Positions 36,466 through 46,139 of a DNA stretch of 64,000 nt are shown here, in pieces. The stretch covers positions 2,108,001 to 2,172,000 of the forward strand of contig NZ_JAVDQF010000001.1 of assembly GCF_031454135.1 (NCBI RefSeq). Reading direction: 5' to 3'. Positions within the stretch are counted from its first letter, which is position 1. Each line of letters begins with the position of its first letter. The stretch comes from Arthrobacter russicus. GTDB lineage: Bacteria > Actinomycetota > Actinomycetes > Actinomycetales > Micrococcaceae. Both the position numbers and the translations under genes were made by a program. The notes beneath the pieces are model-generated. The model saw nothing but the letters and a program-made list of their open reading frames with translations. It had not been told where the DNA came from and made no database searches.

Positions 36466-37754
36466 CGAATGAAGCCGTGGACCTGAGCCGGTTGGATCTC
36501 GGTTCGGAAGAAATCCGCTCCGCCGCAACGCGGGCGCCTTGGCGCAGCCCGGAAAAGTTCTGGCCGCGGATCGAGGCGGTGACTGCCGAGCTCGACCCGC
36601 CGTTCGGCGTCGTGCATGTTCCGGCACTGGCGCACAACGCCTTCGACCTGCTCCGCCGGGCACAAGGCACGCCGATCCGGCTCGCCTCGAAGTCCATCCG
36701 GGTGCGTGAGGTCCTGGCCGCGTCCTTGAAACTGGAAGGCTTCCACGGTGTGCTCGCCTACACCGTGGCCGAGGCGAATTGGCTCGCCACCGATGCCCCC
36801 GGCTGGACCGGGATCGACGACGTGGTGGTCGCCTACCCGAGCGTCGACCGGGCTGCTCTCCGGGCACTGGCCGGTTCCGAAACCCTCGCCCGGCGGGTGA
36901 CTCTGATGGTGGACTCGACTGCGCAATTGGACCTCATCGACTCGGTCCTCCCGCCGGCGCAGCGCAACCCGGTCCGGGTCTGCATCGAGCTGGACTGTTC
37001 TTGGGATGCGCCGGTGCTCGGCCGGATCGGAGTCTGGCGCTCCCCCGTGCACAGCCCGGAAGCAGCCCTGGCTCTGGCCCAGGCGATCCACCGGCGGCCA
37101 GGGTTCTCGCTGGTCGGCATGATGGGTTATGAGGCCCAAATCGCCGGATTGGGGAATGCTCCGATCGGCAATGCCGCCCGCGGCATGATGATCCGCGGCC
37201 TGCAAAAGCGTTCCGGTGCCGAATTGCTGGAACGGCGGCAGAAGGCGGTGGCCCTGGTCCGCCAGGTGGCGGATCTGGAGTTCGTCAACGGCGGCGGCAC
37301 CGGTTCGCTGGAATACACTCATCGGGATCCTTCGGTGACCGAGATCGCCAGCGGCAGCGGGCTCTTCGGACCCCGGCTGTTCGACAACTACGCGCATTTC
37401 CGGCCTGCCCCGGCGGCCTCTTTTACGCTCGACGTGGTGCGCAAGGCGGTGCCCGACATCGCCACCGTGCTCGGCGGCGGCTGGATCGCCTCCGGACCGC
37501 CGGCTTGGGATCGGGCGCCCTTCCCGGTCTGGCCGGAAGGGCTCGAATACCTCCCGCGGGAAGGGGCAGGCGAAGTGCAGTCGCCGCTGAAGGGCGATGC
37601 GGCGCGCTCGCTCGCCGTGGGCTCGCGGGTCTGGTTCCGGCACACCAAGGCCGGGGAGATTTCCGAGCACCTCAACCAGGTGTACTTCATCGACGACGAC
37701 GGTGTGCTCGGCGCGGTGCCGACCTACCGCGGCGAAGGGAAGGCCTTCTTATGA
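36462..37754 (+). CDS. PLP-dependent amino acid deaminase/aldolase (D-threonine aldolase-like)
   Basis: A 430-residue fold-III PLP enzyme with an alanine-racemase-type N-terminal barrel. The pyridoxal lysine is probably in IRLASKSIRVREVL (near residue 73), and the metal/PLP region includes GMMGYEAQIAGLG and FVNGGGTGSLEYT. The C-terminal domain matches D-serine dehydratase-like proteins. It likely cleaves or deaminates a D-beta-hydroxy amino acid. Its start and stop overlap both neighbours by ATGA. Confidence 0.85.
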   Translation: MTNEAVDLSRLDLGSEEIRSAATRAPWRSPEKFWPRIEAVTAELDPPFGVVHVPALAHNAFDLLRRAQGTPIRLASKSIRVREVLAASLKLEGFHGVLAYTVAEANWLATDAPGWTGIDDVVVAYPSVDRAALRALAGSETLARRVTLMVDSTAQLDLIDSVLPPAQRNPVRVCIELDCSWDAPVLGRIGVWRSPVHSPEAALALAQAIHRRPGFSLVGMMGYEAQIAGLGNAPIGNAARGMMIRGLQKRSGAELLERRQKAVALVRQVADLEFVNGGGTGSLEYTHRDPSVTEIASGSGLFGPRLFDNYAHFRPAPAASFTLDVVRKAVPDIATVLGGGWIASGPPAWDRAPFPVWPEGLEYLPREGAGEVQSPLKGDAARSLAVGSRVWFRHTKAGEISEHLNQVYFIDDDGVLGAVPTYRGEGKAFL

Positions 37755-39106
37755 CCGGCCGGCAGTCGGTGCGTATGACGGAAGCCCGCTCCGTCCAGCG
37801 GGCAGTCAAGCCCTGGTCGAATTGGGGGCGCAGCGAGTCCGGACACCCGGTAGCCAGGGTTTCGCCGACGACGGTCGAGGCAGTCCAGGAAGCGGTCGTC
37901 CGGGCCCGGACGACCGGGCAGACGGTCAAAGCGATCGGTGCCGGGCACAGCTTCAGTGCGATAGCGGTGACCGACGGCGTGCAGCTCAGCTTGGACGGGC
38001 TCAGCGGTTTGCTCAGTGTGGACGCGGGCAAGCAGCAAGCGACCTTCGCCGCGGGCACCCGGCTCTTCGACGTGCCCGGACTCTTGGCGCCCTACGGATT
38101 GGCGATGCCGAACTTGGGCGACATCGACCGGCAAAGCCTAGCCGGTGCGATATCCACCGGCACGCATGGCACCGGGGCAGCTTTCGGCGGGATAGCCACC
38201 CAGGTGACCGGCATGGTCGTGGTGACCGCCGACGGCGGCCTGCTGTGCGCCGATCGCGAGCAGAATTCGGAGCTGCTGCCGGCGCTGCGGGTGGGCCTGG
38301 GCGCCTTGGGCATCATCGTCGAAGTCACCTTGCAATGCGTTCCGGCGTTCAGCCTGCAGGCAGTGGAAAAGCCGATTCCCTTGGACGAAGTGCTAGCGAC
38401 CCTGGACGAGCGCTTCGAGACCGAAGACCACTTCGAATTCCACTGGTTTCCGCACAGCGAAGTCGCTTCCACCAAAACCAACACCCGTCGGATGGGGCAT
38501 GAAGCGTTGCGCCCGCGCGGCGCACTGGACCGGTTTCTGGGCGACACCGTGGTGGCGAACGGTCTGTTCCGGGCGCTGTGCAATGTGGAGCGTCTGGTTC
38601 CTGCGCTGACCCCCGGGGTGAACCGAATCGCCGCACGGCAATTCGCCAATGCCGAGTTCACCGATGCCTCGCACCGGGTGTTCGCGACGAGCCGCGGCGT
38701 GCGTTTCCGGGAGATGGAATATGCGTTGCCGCGTGCGGAGTTGATCCCGGTCTTCCAGCAGGTCCGCGAGCTCATCGGCAAACGGGGTTGGCGGATCGAA
38801 TTCCCGATCGAGGTCAGGGCTGCGGCGGCAGATGAAAACTGGCTCTCGACCGCTTATGGCCGGGAAACCGGGTACCTTGCGGTCCACCGCTTCTTCAGGC
38901 ATACCGAAGCCGAATTCTTCCCGGCCGTCGAGGAGATCTTCACCGCGCACGGCGGCCGCCCGCACTGGGGAAAAATGCACACCCGGGAGCTGGCGTATTT
39001 GCAGGGCGTCTACCCGAAAATGCCGGAGTTCCTGGAACTGCGGCGAGAACTCGATCCGACCGGACTTTTCGGCAATGCCTACCTCCGCCGGGTGCTCGGC
39101 GGCTGA
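37751..39106 (+). CDS. FAD-linked sugar-lactone oxidase (D-arabinono-1,4-lactone oxidase family)
   Basis: A 451-residue VAO-type flavoprotein. Its FAD-binding PCMH domain contains VKAIGAGHSFSAIAVTDG and SLAGAISTGTHGTG, where the His resembles the covalent flavin site of the family. The C-terminal ALO domain has GGRPHWGKMHT and ends in DPTGLFGNAYLRRVLGG. It oxidises a sugar lactone or alditol using oxygen; the substrate is unknown. The ATG at 37751 overlaps the aldolase stop. Confidence 0.88.
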   Translation: MTGRQSVRMTEARSVQRAVKPWSNWGRSESGHPVARVSPTTVEAVQEAVVRARTTGQTVKAIGAGHSFSAIAVTDGVQLSLDGLSGLLSVDAGKQQATFAAGTRLFDVPGLLAPYGLAMPNLGDIDRQSLAGAISTGTHGTGAAFGGIATQVTGMVVVTADGGLLCADREQNSELLPALRVGLGALGIIVEVTLQCVPAFSLQAVEKPIPLDEVLATLDERFETEDHFEFHWFPHSEVASTKTNTRRMGHEALRPRGALDRFLGDTVVANGLFRALCNVERLVPALTPGVNRIAARQFANAEFTDASHRVFATSRGVRFREMEYALPRAELIPVFQQVRELIGKRGWRIEFPIEVRAAAADENWLSTAYGRETGYLAVHRFFRHTEAEFFPAVEEIFTAHGGRPHWGKMHTRELAYLQGVYPKMPEFLELRRELDPTGLFGNAYLRRVLGG

Positions 39107-39158
39107 ATCGGGCAGCAGGATAACCTAAGGCTCATAACTCTGCGAGAGGTTGCAAACC

Positions 39159-40829
39159 ATGGATGCCGACGCCATTGTCATCGGAGCCGGATTGGCCGGT
39201 CTGGTCGCCGCGCACGAGCTCACTGCGAAGGGCAAGAAGGTCGCGGTCGTGGAGCAGGAGAACCGGGCCAATCTGGGTGGCCAGGCATTCTGGTCGTTCG
39301 GCGGGATCTTCCTGGTCGACTCGCCGGAGCAGCGGCGGCTCGGGGTGAAGGATTCCTTCGATTTGGCCTGGAACGATTGGCAGGGCAGCGCGCAGTTCGA
39401 TCGGCTGCCGGACGAGGACGCCTGGGCGCTGCGCTGGGCCCGGGCATATGTCGAGTTCGCGGCCGGTGAGAAGCGATCGTGGCTCAACGGCCACGGGATC
39501 AGTTTCCTGCCCTCGGTGGGTTGGGCGGAGCGTGGCGACCTGCGGGCCGATGGGCATGGCAACTCGGTACCGCGTTTCCACGTCAGCTGGGGCACCGGCA
39601 CCGGAGTGGTCGGTCCTTTTGTGGACTACGCGCTCGCCGCAGAACAAGCCGGATTGCTGACCTTCCACCACCGGCACCAAGTGGACGAGTTGCTGATTTC
39701 CGACGGCGTGGCGACCGGGGTGCGCGGGACCGTACTGGCCGCGGACGATTCCGCGCGCGGAGTCAGCTCGAATCGGGACCAGATCGGCGAGTTCGAGCTT
39801 TCCGCGCCGGTGGTGATCATCGCCTCCGGCGGAATCGGCGGCAACCACGAGATTGTCCGGCGCAGCTGGCCGGAGCGGATGGGCACGCCGCCGGCCTCGA
39901 TGATCACCGGCGTGCCGGCCTACGTCGATGGCCGGATGCTGGAGATCAGCGCTGCTTCCGGAGTGCGCTTGGTCAACCGGGACCGGATGTGGCACTACAC
40001 CGAGGGGGTGCAGAACTGGGATCCGGTCTGGCCGCAGCATGCCATCCGGATCCTGCCCGGCCCGTCCTCGATGTGGTTCGACGCCTTGGGCCGGCGATTG
40101 CCTGATCCCTGCCTGCCCGGGTACGACACCTTGGGCACCTTGCGGCATCTGCGGACCACCGAAGACATCGCCCGGTTCGACCACTCGTGGTTCATTTTGA
40201 CCCAGAAGATGATCGAAAAAGAGTTCGCGCTCTCCGGCTCGGAACAGAATCCGGACATCACCAGCAAGGACCGCAAGGCGGTCTTGCGGGAACGCTTGTT
40301 CAGCAAGGGCGCTCCAGCGCCGGTGGAAGCTTTCAAAGAACACGGCGCGGATTTCGTGGTGGCGGATGACCTGGCCGACTTGGTGGCCAAGATGAACCGT
40401 CTCACCGATGAACCGACATTGGATCCGGCCTTGATCAAACAGCAGATCGAAGCCCGGGACCTGCAGATGGACAATCCCTTCAGCAAAGATTCGCAGGTCC
40501 AAGGCATCCGGAATGCCCGCCGGTTCATCGGCGACCGCTTGGGCCGGGCAGCTGCACCGCACAAAATCCTGGACCCGGCGGCCGGGCCGTTGATCGGGGT
40601 CAAACTGCATGTGCTGACCCGCAAAACGCTCGGCGGCATCCAAACCGACCTGCAATCCCGGGCGCTCGACGCCGCAGGCCAGCCGATTCCCGGCCTCTAT
40701 GCCGCCGGTGAAGTGGCGGGATTCGGCGGTGGTGGAGTGCATGGCTACAACGCTCTGGAGGGCACCTTCCTGGGTGGCTGCCTGTTCTCCGGCCGGGCGG
40801 CCGGGCGGCACGCCGCCGGCCAGGTGTGA
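39159..40829 (+). CDS. FAD-dependent dehydrogenase, KstD-like
   Basis: A 556-residue flavoprotein of the fumarate reductase/3-ketosteroid-dehydrogenase superfamily. It has the N-terminal dinucleotide motif IVIGAGLAGLVAAHE, the second FAD contact GGQAFWSFGGIFLV and the C-terminal GLYAAGEVAGFGGGGVHGYN. These cytosolic enzymes dehydrogenate or reduce C-C bonds. GAGAGG precedes the ATG. No steroid catabolic genes surround it, so a steroid substrate is not supported. Confidence 0.87.
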   Translation: MDADAIVIGAGLAGLVAAHELTAKGKKVAVVEQENRANLGGQAFWSFGGIFLVDSPEQRRLGVKDSFDLAWNDWQGSAQFDRLPDEDAWALRWARAYVEFAAGEKRSWLNGHGISFLPSVGWAERGDLRADGHGNSVPRFHVSWGTGTGVVGPFVDYALAAEQAGLLTFHHRHQVDELLISDGVATGVRGTVLAADDSARGVSSNRDQIGEFELSAPVVIIASGGIGGNHEIVRRSWPERMGTPPASMITGVPAYVDGRMLEISAASGVRLVNRDRMWHYTEGVQNWDPVWPQHAIRILPGPSSMWFDALGRRLPDPCLPGYDTLGTLRHLRTTEDIARFDHSWFILTQKMIEKEFALSGSEQNPDITSKDRKAVLRERLFSKGAPAPVEAFKEHGADFVVADDLADLVAKMNRLTDEPTLDPALIKQQIEARDLQMDNPFSKDSQVQGIRNARRFIGDRLGRAAAPHKILDPAAGPLIGVKLHVLTRKTLGGIQTDLQSRALDAAGQPIPGLYAAGEVAGFGGGGVHGYNALEGTFLGGCLFSGRAAGRHAAGQV

Positions 40830-40859
40830 GGCTATCGAAAGTATGAGTAAATTGTCGGT

Positions 40860-42128
40860 ATGAGCGATGCGCGTACGGTCGGGCTCGCCCGGAAATTGAG
40901 CACTTTCGACGCAGTGCTCATCGGGGTCGGTTCGATGGTCGGGGCCGGCATTTTCGCCGCGTTCACGCCCGCGGCGGCAGTGGCCGGTTCCGGTTTGCTG
41001 ATCGGTTTGCTGATCGCGGCCGGTGTCGCGTTCTGCAATGCGACCTCCTCGGCCCAGTTGGCCGCGCAATACCCGAGTTCCGGCGGCACTTATCTCTATG
41101 GCCGGGAACAGCTCGGTGCCTGGCCCGGTTTTTTGGCCGGCTGGGGCTTCCTGATCGGGAAGACGGCAAGCAGTGCGGCGATGGCGCTGACCTTCGCGGC
41201 TTATGCGGTTCCTCCCGCCTGGCAGCGTCCTGCTGCCGTCGTAGCGGTGCTCGGCTTGGCGCTGGCCAACTGCTTCGGCGTCACCCGGACTGCGCAACTG
41301 ACCAAGCTGATCGTGATTTCCGTGCTGGCGATTCTGGTGTTGGCGATCGGATTGGTCTGGACGTCGGGAGCGGCACAGCCGGTTCAGTTGCCGGGAAACG
41401 GATTTTTCGCGTCCGGCTGGTATGGGATTCTGCAATCGGCAGGATTGCTGTTTTTCGCCTTTGCCGGCTATGCCCGGATCGCCACCCTGGGTGAAGAGGT
41501 CCGTCGTCCGAGGCGGAGCATTCCGCGGGCGATCGTGATCGCGCTAGCCGGCACCGCCGCGTTGTACGGTGTGGTTGCGGTGACGCTCTTGGCGGTGTTG
41601 ACGCCGTCGGGAGTCGCCGGGACGCCGGCGCCATTGCTGCGCGCGGTGGAAATTTCCGGTGCCGACTGGGCGTTGCCCTTGCTCCGGCTCGGCGCTGCTT
41701 TGGCTGCCCTGGGTGCCTTGCTCGCTTTGCTGGCGGGGCTGGGCCGGACCGCGCTCGCCATGGCCAGGGAACGTGATCTGCCGCAATGGCTTTCCGCCGT
41801 GCACCCGAGATACCAGGTGCCGCGGCGTGCCGAACTGGTTTTGGCCGCGGCGATCTGCCTGATCGTGGTGTTTGCGGACGTGCGCAATGCGATCGGGTTT
41901 TCGTCGTTCGGCGTACTGGTCTACTACTTGGTGGCCAATGCCGCTGCGTTCCGTCAGGATTCGGTGCATCGCCGATATCCCAAGGCCATCCAGGTTCTGG
42001 GCGGCTTGGCGTGCCTGATCCTGGTCGGCACCCTGCCGTGGCCCGCGGTCGTGGTCGGTCTGGGCGTTTTCGCGGTGGGCGGCGGTTACCGGCTCATCCG
42101 ATTGCGGCTCAGCCGGCCGGCTCGTTGA
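40860..42128 (+). CDS. APC-family amino acid permease
   Basis: A 422-residue membrane protein with about 12 helices. The N-terminal signature DAVLIGVGSMVGAGIFAAF is the unwound substrate-binding helix, and the cytosolic motif GYARIATLGEEVRRPRRSIPRAI is typical of cationic or broad-range APC transporters. There is no clear ribosome-binding site before the ATG. It overlaps the convergent esterase end by 20 bases. Confidence 0.9.
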   Translation: MSDARTVGLARKLSTFDAVLIGVGSMVGAGIFAAFTPAAAVAGSGLLIGLLIAAGVAFCNATSSAQLAAQYPSSGGTYLYGREQLGAWPGFLAGWGFLIGKTASSAAMALTFAAYAVPPAWQRPAAVVAVLGLALANCFGVTRTAQLTKLIVISVLAILVLAIGLVWTSGAAQPVQLPGNGFFASGWYGILQSAGLLFFAFAGYARIATLGEEVRRPRRSIPRAIVIALAGTAALYGVVAVTLLAVLTPSGVAGTPAPLLRAVEISGADWALPLLRLGAALAALGALLALLAGLGRTALAMARERDLPQWLSAVHPRYQVPRRAELVLAAAICLIVVFADVRNAIGFSSFGVLVYYLVANAAAFRQDSVHRRYPKAIQVLGGLACLILVGTLPWPAVVVGLGVFAVGGGYRLIRLRLSRPAR

Positions 42129-43044
42129 GCAGGCGCTCCAGCAAACCGATGGTTTCGTCGATCGCATGCTGCGCTGCGGGAACGAATGGCCCGAGGTTGA
42201 CGAAGCCGTGGGTCAAGCCCGGGAATTCCTTGAAGATGACCCGATTTCCGGCCGCCTCGAGCGCTTCCGCATAAGCCGCGCCCTGGTCTTTGAGCGGGTC
42301 GAACTCCGCGGTGACGATGACGGCCGGGGCCAATCCGCGCAGGTCGCCGAGCAAGGGCGAGACCCGGGAGTCGTTGCGCAACGCCGGATCGCTGAAATAG
42401 GAATTTTGGAAGAGCTTCATGGACGTCGAATCCAAGAAATAGCCATCGCCGTATTGCTTTGCCGAAGCATAGGTTTTGCTGCTGTCCGTGGCGGGGTAGA
42501 TCAGCAGTTGGGCGGCGATGTCCGATCCGCGCAGCGTCTGTGCGATCACCGCGGCGAAATTCGCACCGGCACTGTCGCCGCCGATCACCACGGGGTGATC
42601 ACCGCCGCCGAGCTGGTCCGCGTTCGCCAAGGCCCACCGGGTGGCCGCCGTCGAATCTGCCAGGCCCGCCGGGAAGGGATGTTCGGGTGCCAAGCGGTAG
42701 TCGACCGCGAGCACGGTCAGGTTCAGCCCGTTGCTCAGGGCACGGCAGGGCAGATCATGCGAGTCCAAGTCGCCCAAGACCCAGCCGCCGCCATGGTAGA
42801 AAACGAAGGTTCCGGACGGCGCATCGCCGGCAGGCCGGTAGATCCGGACCGGGATTTCCCGGCCATCGTCCGAAATCGTCCGGTCGGCCACGTCGGCCAC
42901 CGGGGCGGCGAAGGCGGCCATCGCCGCCGGGTCTGAACGTGTCCGATACGCTTCGCGAGCCGCCGCCGCGTCATGTGCGACCTCGGGAGCCACCAATGGC
43001 GGAGCTTTTTCCAGGACCATGGCGAGTATCGGATCCAAGGGCAT
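42109..43044 (-). CDS. Alpha/beta hydrolase, hormone-sensitive-lipase family
   Basis: A 311-residue esterase. It has the oxyanion-hole motif FYHGGGWVLG, the nucleophile elbow GGDSAGAN, the acid in TAEFDPLKDQG and the catalytic His in LTHGFVNLG. It hydrolyses short acyl esters in the cytosol. AGGAG lies six bases before the ATG at 43044; further upstream ATGs lack a spaced site. Confidence 0.92.
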   Translation of the reverse strand: MPLDPILAMVLEKAPPLVAPEVAHDAAAAREAYRTRSDPAAMAAFAAPVADVADRTISDDGREIPVRIYRPAGDAPSGTFVFYHGGGWVLGDLDSHDLPCRALSNGLNLTVLAVDYRLAPEHPFPAGLADSTAATRWALANADQLGGGDHPVVIGGDSAGANFAAVIAQTLRGSDIAAQLLIYPATDSSKTYASAKQYGDGYFLDSTSMKLFQNSYFSDPALRNDSRVSPLLGDLRGLAPAVIVTAEFDPLKDQGAAYAEALEAAGNRVIFKEFPGLTHGFVNLGPFVPAAQHAIDETIGLLERLLNEPAG

Positions 43045-43114
43045 GGGCATCTCCTGTTCGGGTGCGGGCTTCGTCATCCCGAGCCTACGCTGCGCCGCGG
43101 TCCGGTGGAACCGT

Positions 43115-45886
43115 TCATTGCACGATGACCACGGCACCGCTCAGCGCGGCCGCACGGTTGCTCGCCAGCGGGTTCTTGTCACCGGTGCAACTGAGTACCA
43201 AGGTGTGCGGGACCGCGGGATCCAGGCCGCCGAAAGCGGCAATGACCTTGACGCCGTTGCGGACCAGGGCGAAAAGATCCACGGTGCCCCGGTCCTGGCC
43301 GTCCAGACTCAACCGGACGATGCCTTGGCTGGGTCCGGGAGCGGCCTGCAGGTACACCCGGCCGCCGAGGAATCGCAGCGTCGCGGTAGCTCCGGCCGTG
43401 GTGCTGTAACTGTCCAGGCTGCCGATCGTCCAGCCGCTCGAGTAGCTCCATTGGTTGACCGCCGGCCCGGTGTTGTTGTGCTTGACGGTGAGCCCCGGCG
43501 CGCCGAACCGGACCAACTGTTCGTGGCCTCGGGTGCCATTGGTCGGCACGGTGAAGCCGGTGCCGCCGGGAACCGTGCTGAAGCTGATCCGCTCCGGGTA
43601 CTCCAATGCGGTGCCGCTGGTGCGATTGACCGACACCGCGATCGGTTGGTTGTGCCGGGACGGGTCGGCAACCGTGACCACCAGGTCGGTGCCGCCGAGC
43701 TGATCGGGCGCCTCTCCGACGACCACCGCGGCCGCCCGGTCGACGGTGACGCCGCCGGCGGCTCCGGCGGTGAAGAAATTCGCCAGGACCAGATTGGCTT
43801 CGACCACGGAAATCGCCTGCACCGAGGTGCTGTTCGCGAGCACCGAAAAGCCGCGCTCCCCGGAACGCGCTTGGGTCTGCGCTGCGCTGGCGCCGGGGAG
43901 CAGCGCATACCCGTAATCGGCGCCGGACGGGTTGCTGCCATGGTCGAAAAACAGGCTTTGGTAGTCGTCGCTGACCTGGTCGGTGGGTCCGTTGACATTG
44001 ACCGTGCGCCAAGCACCGCTGCGGGATTCGCGCAGGGCGGTCACCGGTTGCGACTGCAGGAACAGGTAGCCGCCCACGGCGGGCAAATGCGCCCATGCCG
44101 GATCGGCGAACGTTTCCGCCGGTCCGACGGCGTCAGACCGTTGCACGCCGTCGACGGTCAGCGGCTGGGCTTTCCCGGCTTGCAGTTTCCGGGATTCGAC
44201 GGTGGTGTGCACGGTCTGGCCTTTGCTGGCGGAAATTCCGCTGCCGAGCGCGATGACCGCATCGGCCAAACAGAACCAGGACTTCTTGGCGACCAGGTCG
44301 CCGTCATACGCTTTGTGGTCCATGCCGACGGTGCCGACGCGATCCAGCCAGCCGACGCCGCCGGCCCAGCTCTGGCTGGCACCCGGGATCCCGGTGCCGG
44401 AGACGGCGCCGTTCTCCCGGGGCTGCAGGCCGTTGGTCACCCCGGGCAGATGGAACGGGTCACTGGTCGCCCAATAGTCCCCGTCGAAGCTGAGCCGATC
44501 TCCGGCGGTGTGGATCTGCAGCATGCCGTCGCCTTGGTACCAGCCTGCGTTGTTTTCGCCATTGCCCCATTCGTAACGACCCATCCGGTTGGAGGAGATC
44601 GAAAATGCGGCGGTCCAGCTGCCTTGATGGTGGATCACCCGGTCCTGGTCCGGGGTCTGCACGTGGCGTTGCAGAGCCGCCCCGGCTTCGATCGCCGGAT
44701 TGCCCAGGAGCGCTTGGATCTGCCGGGAACGGTTCAAGGTGTTGCCCAGCAACGGGCTCACTGCGGTGTTCCGGCTCAGCCAGCCTTTGACCATGCCGTT
44801 GATCCGCGCTGCATATTCCGGCGAAGTGGCGGCGAGCTGGACCAACGCCCCAGCCAGGGTGTGCCCGGCGGTCTGCCCCGGGTTTTCCTGCCGGGACACC
44901 GCGCGGCCGCGGACCGCGTCGACGAGTTGGCCGTCGAAGACGAACCAGCCGTAATTGCGCAACGCGGCATCGTAGATGATCCGGACTTTGTCGTCGGTCA
45001 CCGCCCAGGCGGTTCCGGCGAGCAGGGTCAGGATGTCTGCCAGCCCGTCGATCGTGACCAGGCCGTAGGAGCCGACGTAGGCCAGTTTGCTGTGTTGCAC
45101 GAAGGATCCGTCGGCGTAGAAACCGTCACCGGAAATGACATAACCGAAGACCGAGTTCCGCCCGTTGCCTTCGACGTCGCTGAGTGCGTCCCGCCCGGCA
45201 GCCACCCGGGCCGGGCTTTCCATGATCAGGCCGTGCCGGATCGCGATATGCGCTTTGTCCGTCCGGTTGGCGCCGGTCTCCTTGAGCGAGGGGCTGTTGG
45301 TTCTGACGTTGGGGTTCGCGACGAATTTGGCGATGAAGCCGTCGATGGAATTCTTCTGTTCCGGGCTGAGCTGAGGGAAAAGCACGATGCCGAGGTCGGC
45401 CAGCAAATTCGGCATGCCGATTTCCCAGAACCACCAGTTTCCGGTAGCCCGGCTGTTCGCCGAGTATTTGCTGGCCCAGAAGCTCAATGCCGAAAGCACA
45501 TCGGTCAAGAGGCCGGGGTTCTGATACAGCGAGCTGCTGGGCGCGGACCAGGCGACCGCCATGCTCCGGAGCCGGATCAGGCTGTTGTTGGCCAGTTCCG
45601 GAGAGCTGAACGGCGAATAGTCGCTCCAGAGGTAGGTCCGGTTCGCTGAAATATCCAGACTTGACCAGAAGGATCGGGCTTGCGCATCCGAGGCATCGAT
45701 CGCTGCGGAAATCTTCGGGTCCGAGCGGCTCAGCGTGCCGCCGTTGAGGATTTCGGTGCGCCGCTCTCGGGCGGTTTCGAAGTCGGTGGCGGCCCAGGCC
45801 GGCGTCGCCCCGGCCAGGCCGAGCAGGGCCGAAGCGGAAACCGCCCCGGCGGAGACTTGCAGAAAGCGGCGTCGGTTCAGGTCCAT
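43115..45886 (-). CDS. Tat-exported polysaccharide lyase family 8 (hyaluronate/chondroitin/xanthan lyase type)
   Basis: 923 residues with a twin-arginine signal (MDLNRRRFLQVSAG, cleavage after AWA near residue 32). The alpha-toroid domain contains NWWFWEIGMPNLLADLG, GANRTDKAHIAIRHGL (region of the catalytic Asn), DGSFVQHSKLAYVGSYGLV (His/Tyr) and the Arg in VRGRAVSR. Beta-sandwich domains follow. PL8 enzymes cleave uronic-acid polysaccharides by beta-elimination. No sugar uptake or glucuronyl hydrolase gene is adjacent. The exact polymer is undetermined. Confidence 0.9.
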   Translation of the reverse strand: MDLNRRRFLQVSAGAVSASALLGLAGATPAWAATDFETARERRTEILNGGTLSRSDPKISAAIDASDAQARSFWSSLDISANRTYLWSDYSPFSSPELANNSLIRLRSMAVAWSAPSSSLYQNPGLLTDVLSALSFWASKYSANSRATGNWWFWEIGMPNLLADLGIVLFPQLSPEQKNSIDGFIAKFVANPNVRTNSPSLKETGANRTDKAHIAIRHGLIMESPARVAAGRDALSDVEGNGRNSVFGYVISGDGFYADGSFVQHSKLAYVGSYGLVTIDGLADILTLLAGTAWAVTDDKVRIIYDAALRNYGWFVFDGQLVDAVRGRAVSRQENPGQTAGHTLAGALVQLAATSPEYAARINGMVKGWLSRNTAVSPLLGNTLNRSRQIQALLGNPAIEAGAALQRHVQTPDQDRVIHHQGSWTAAFSISSNRMGRYEWGNGENNAGWYQGDGMLQIHTAGDRLSFDGDYWATSDPFHLPGVTNGLQPRENGAVSGTGIPGASQSWAGGVGWLDRVGTVGMDHKAYDGDLVAKKSWFCLADAVIALGSGISASKGQTVHTTVESRKLQAGKAQPLTVDGVQRSDAVGPAETFADPAWAHLPAVGGYLFLQSQPVTALRESRSGAWRTVNVNGPTDQVSDDYQSLFFDHGSNPSGADYGYALLPGASAAQTQARSGERGFSVLANSTSVQAISVVEANLVLANFFTAGAAGGVTVDRAAAVVVGEAPDQLGGTDLVVTVADPSRHNQPIAVSVNRTSGTALEYPERISFSTVPGGTGFTVPTNGTRGHEQLVRFGAPGLTVKHNNTGPAVNQWSYSSGWTIGSLDSYSTTAGATATLRFLGGRVYLQAAPGPSQGIVRLSLDGQDRGTVDLFALVRNGVKVIAAFGGLDPAVPHTLVLSCTGDKNPLASNRAAALSGAVVIVQ

Positions 45887-46139
45887 CGTGTTCCCCCATC
45901 ACGTAGTTCCGGTGGCACCGGGGCGACTTTGCCTCGGTGTTCCGATTGCCCAGGTATAGCAGTACCGACCGCCCTGGGGATAGGCCAGGCAGGTACTCAC
46001 AGCTTGCGGTGCATTCCGGCACGGAAAACCGGCAGCCGACCCCTGGAAATCCGGGGCCCCGCACCGCGAGGATGCAATGCCCGCGGTACCCCGAAGAAAT
46101 GTGACGGAGCCAGGCAGTGAACCGTCCCCTCGGGCCAGG

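Noticed and set aside
39159-40829. Steroid catabolism locus, based on the KstD-like flavoprotein
   Set aside because: No other steroid-degradation genes are adjacent, and the superfamily has many substrates.
39132-41435. A 767-codon minus-strand frame over the flavoprotein and permease genes
   Set aside because: It spans two convincing plus-strand genes and their gap, and lacks a ribosome-binding site and motifs.
43019-45649. An 876-codon plus-strand frame opposite the polysaccharide lyase
   Set aside because: The lyase on the minus strand has a Tat signal and family motifs; the opposite frame has none.
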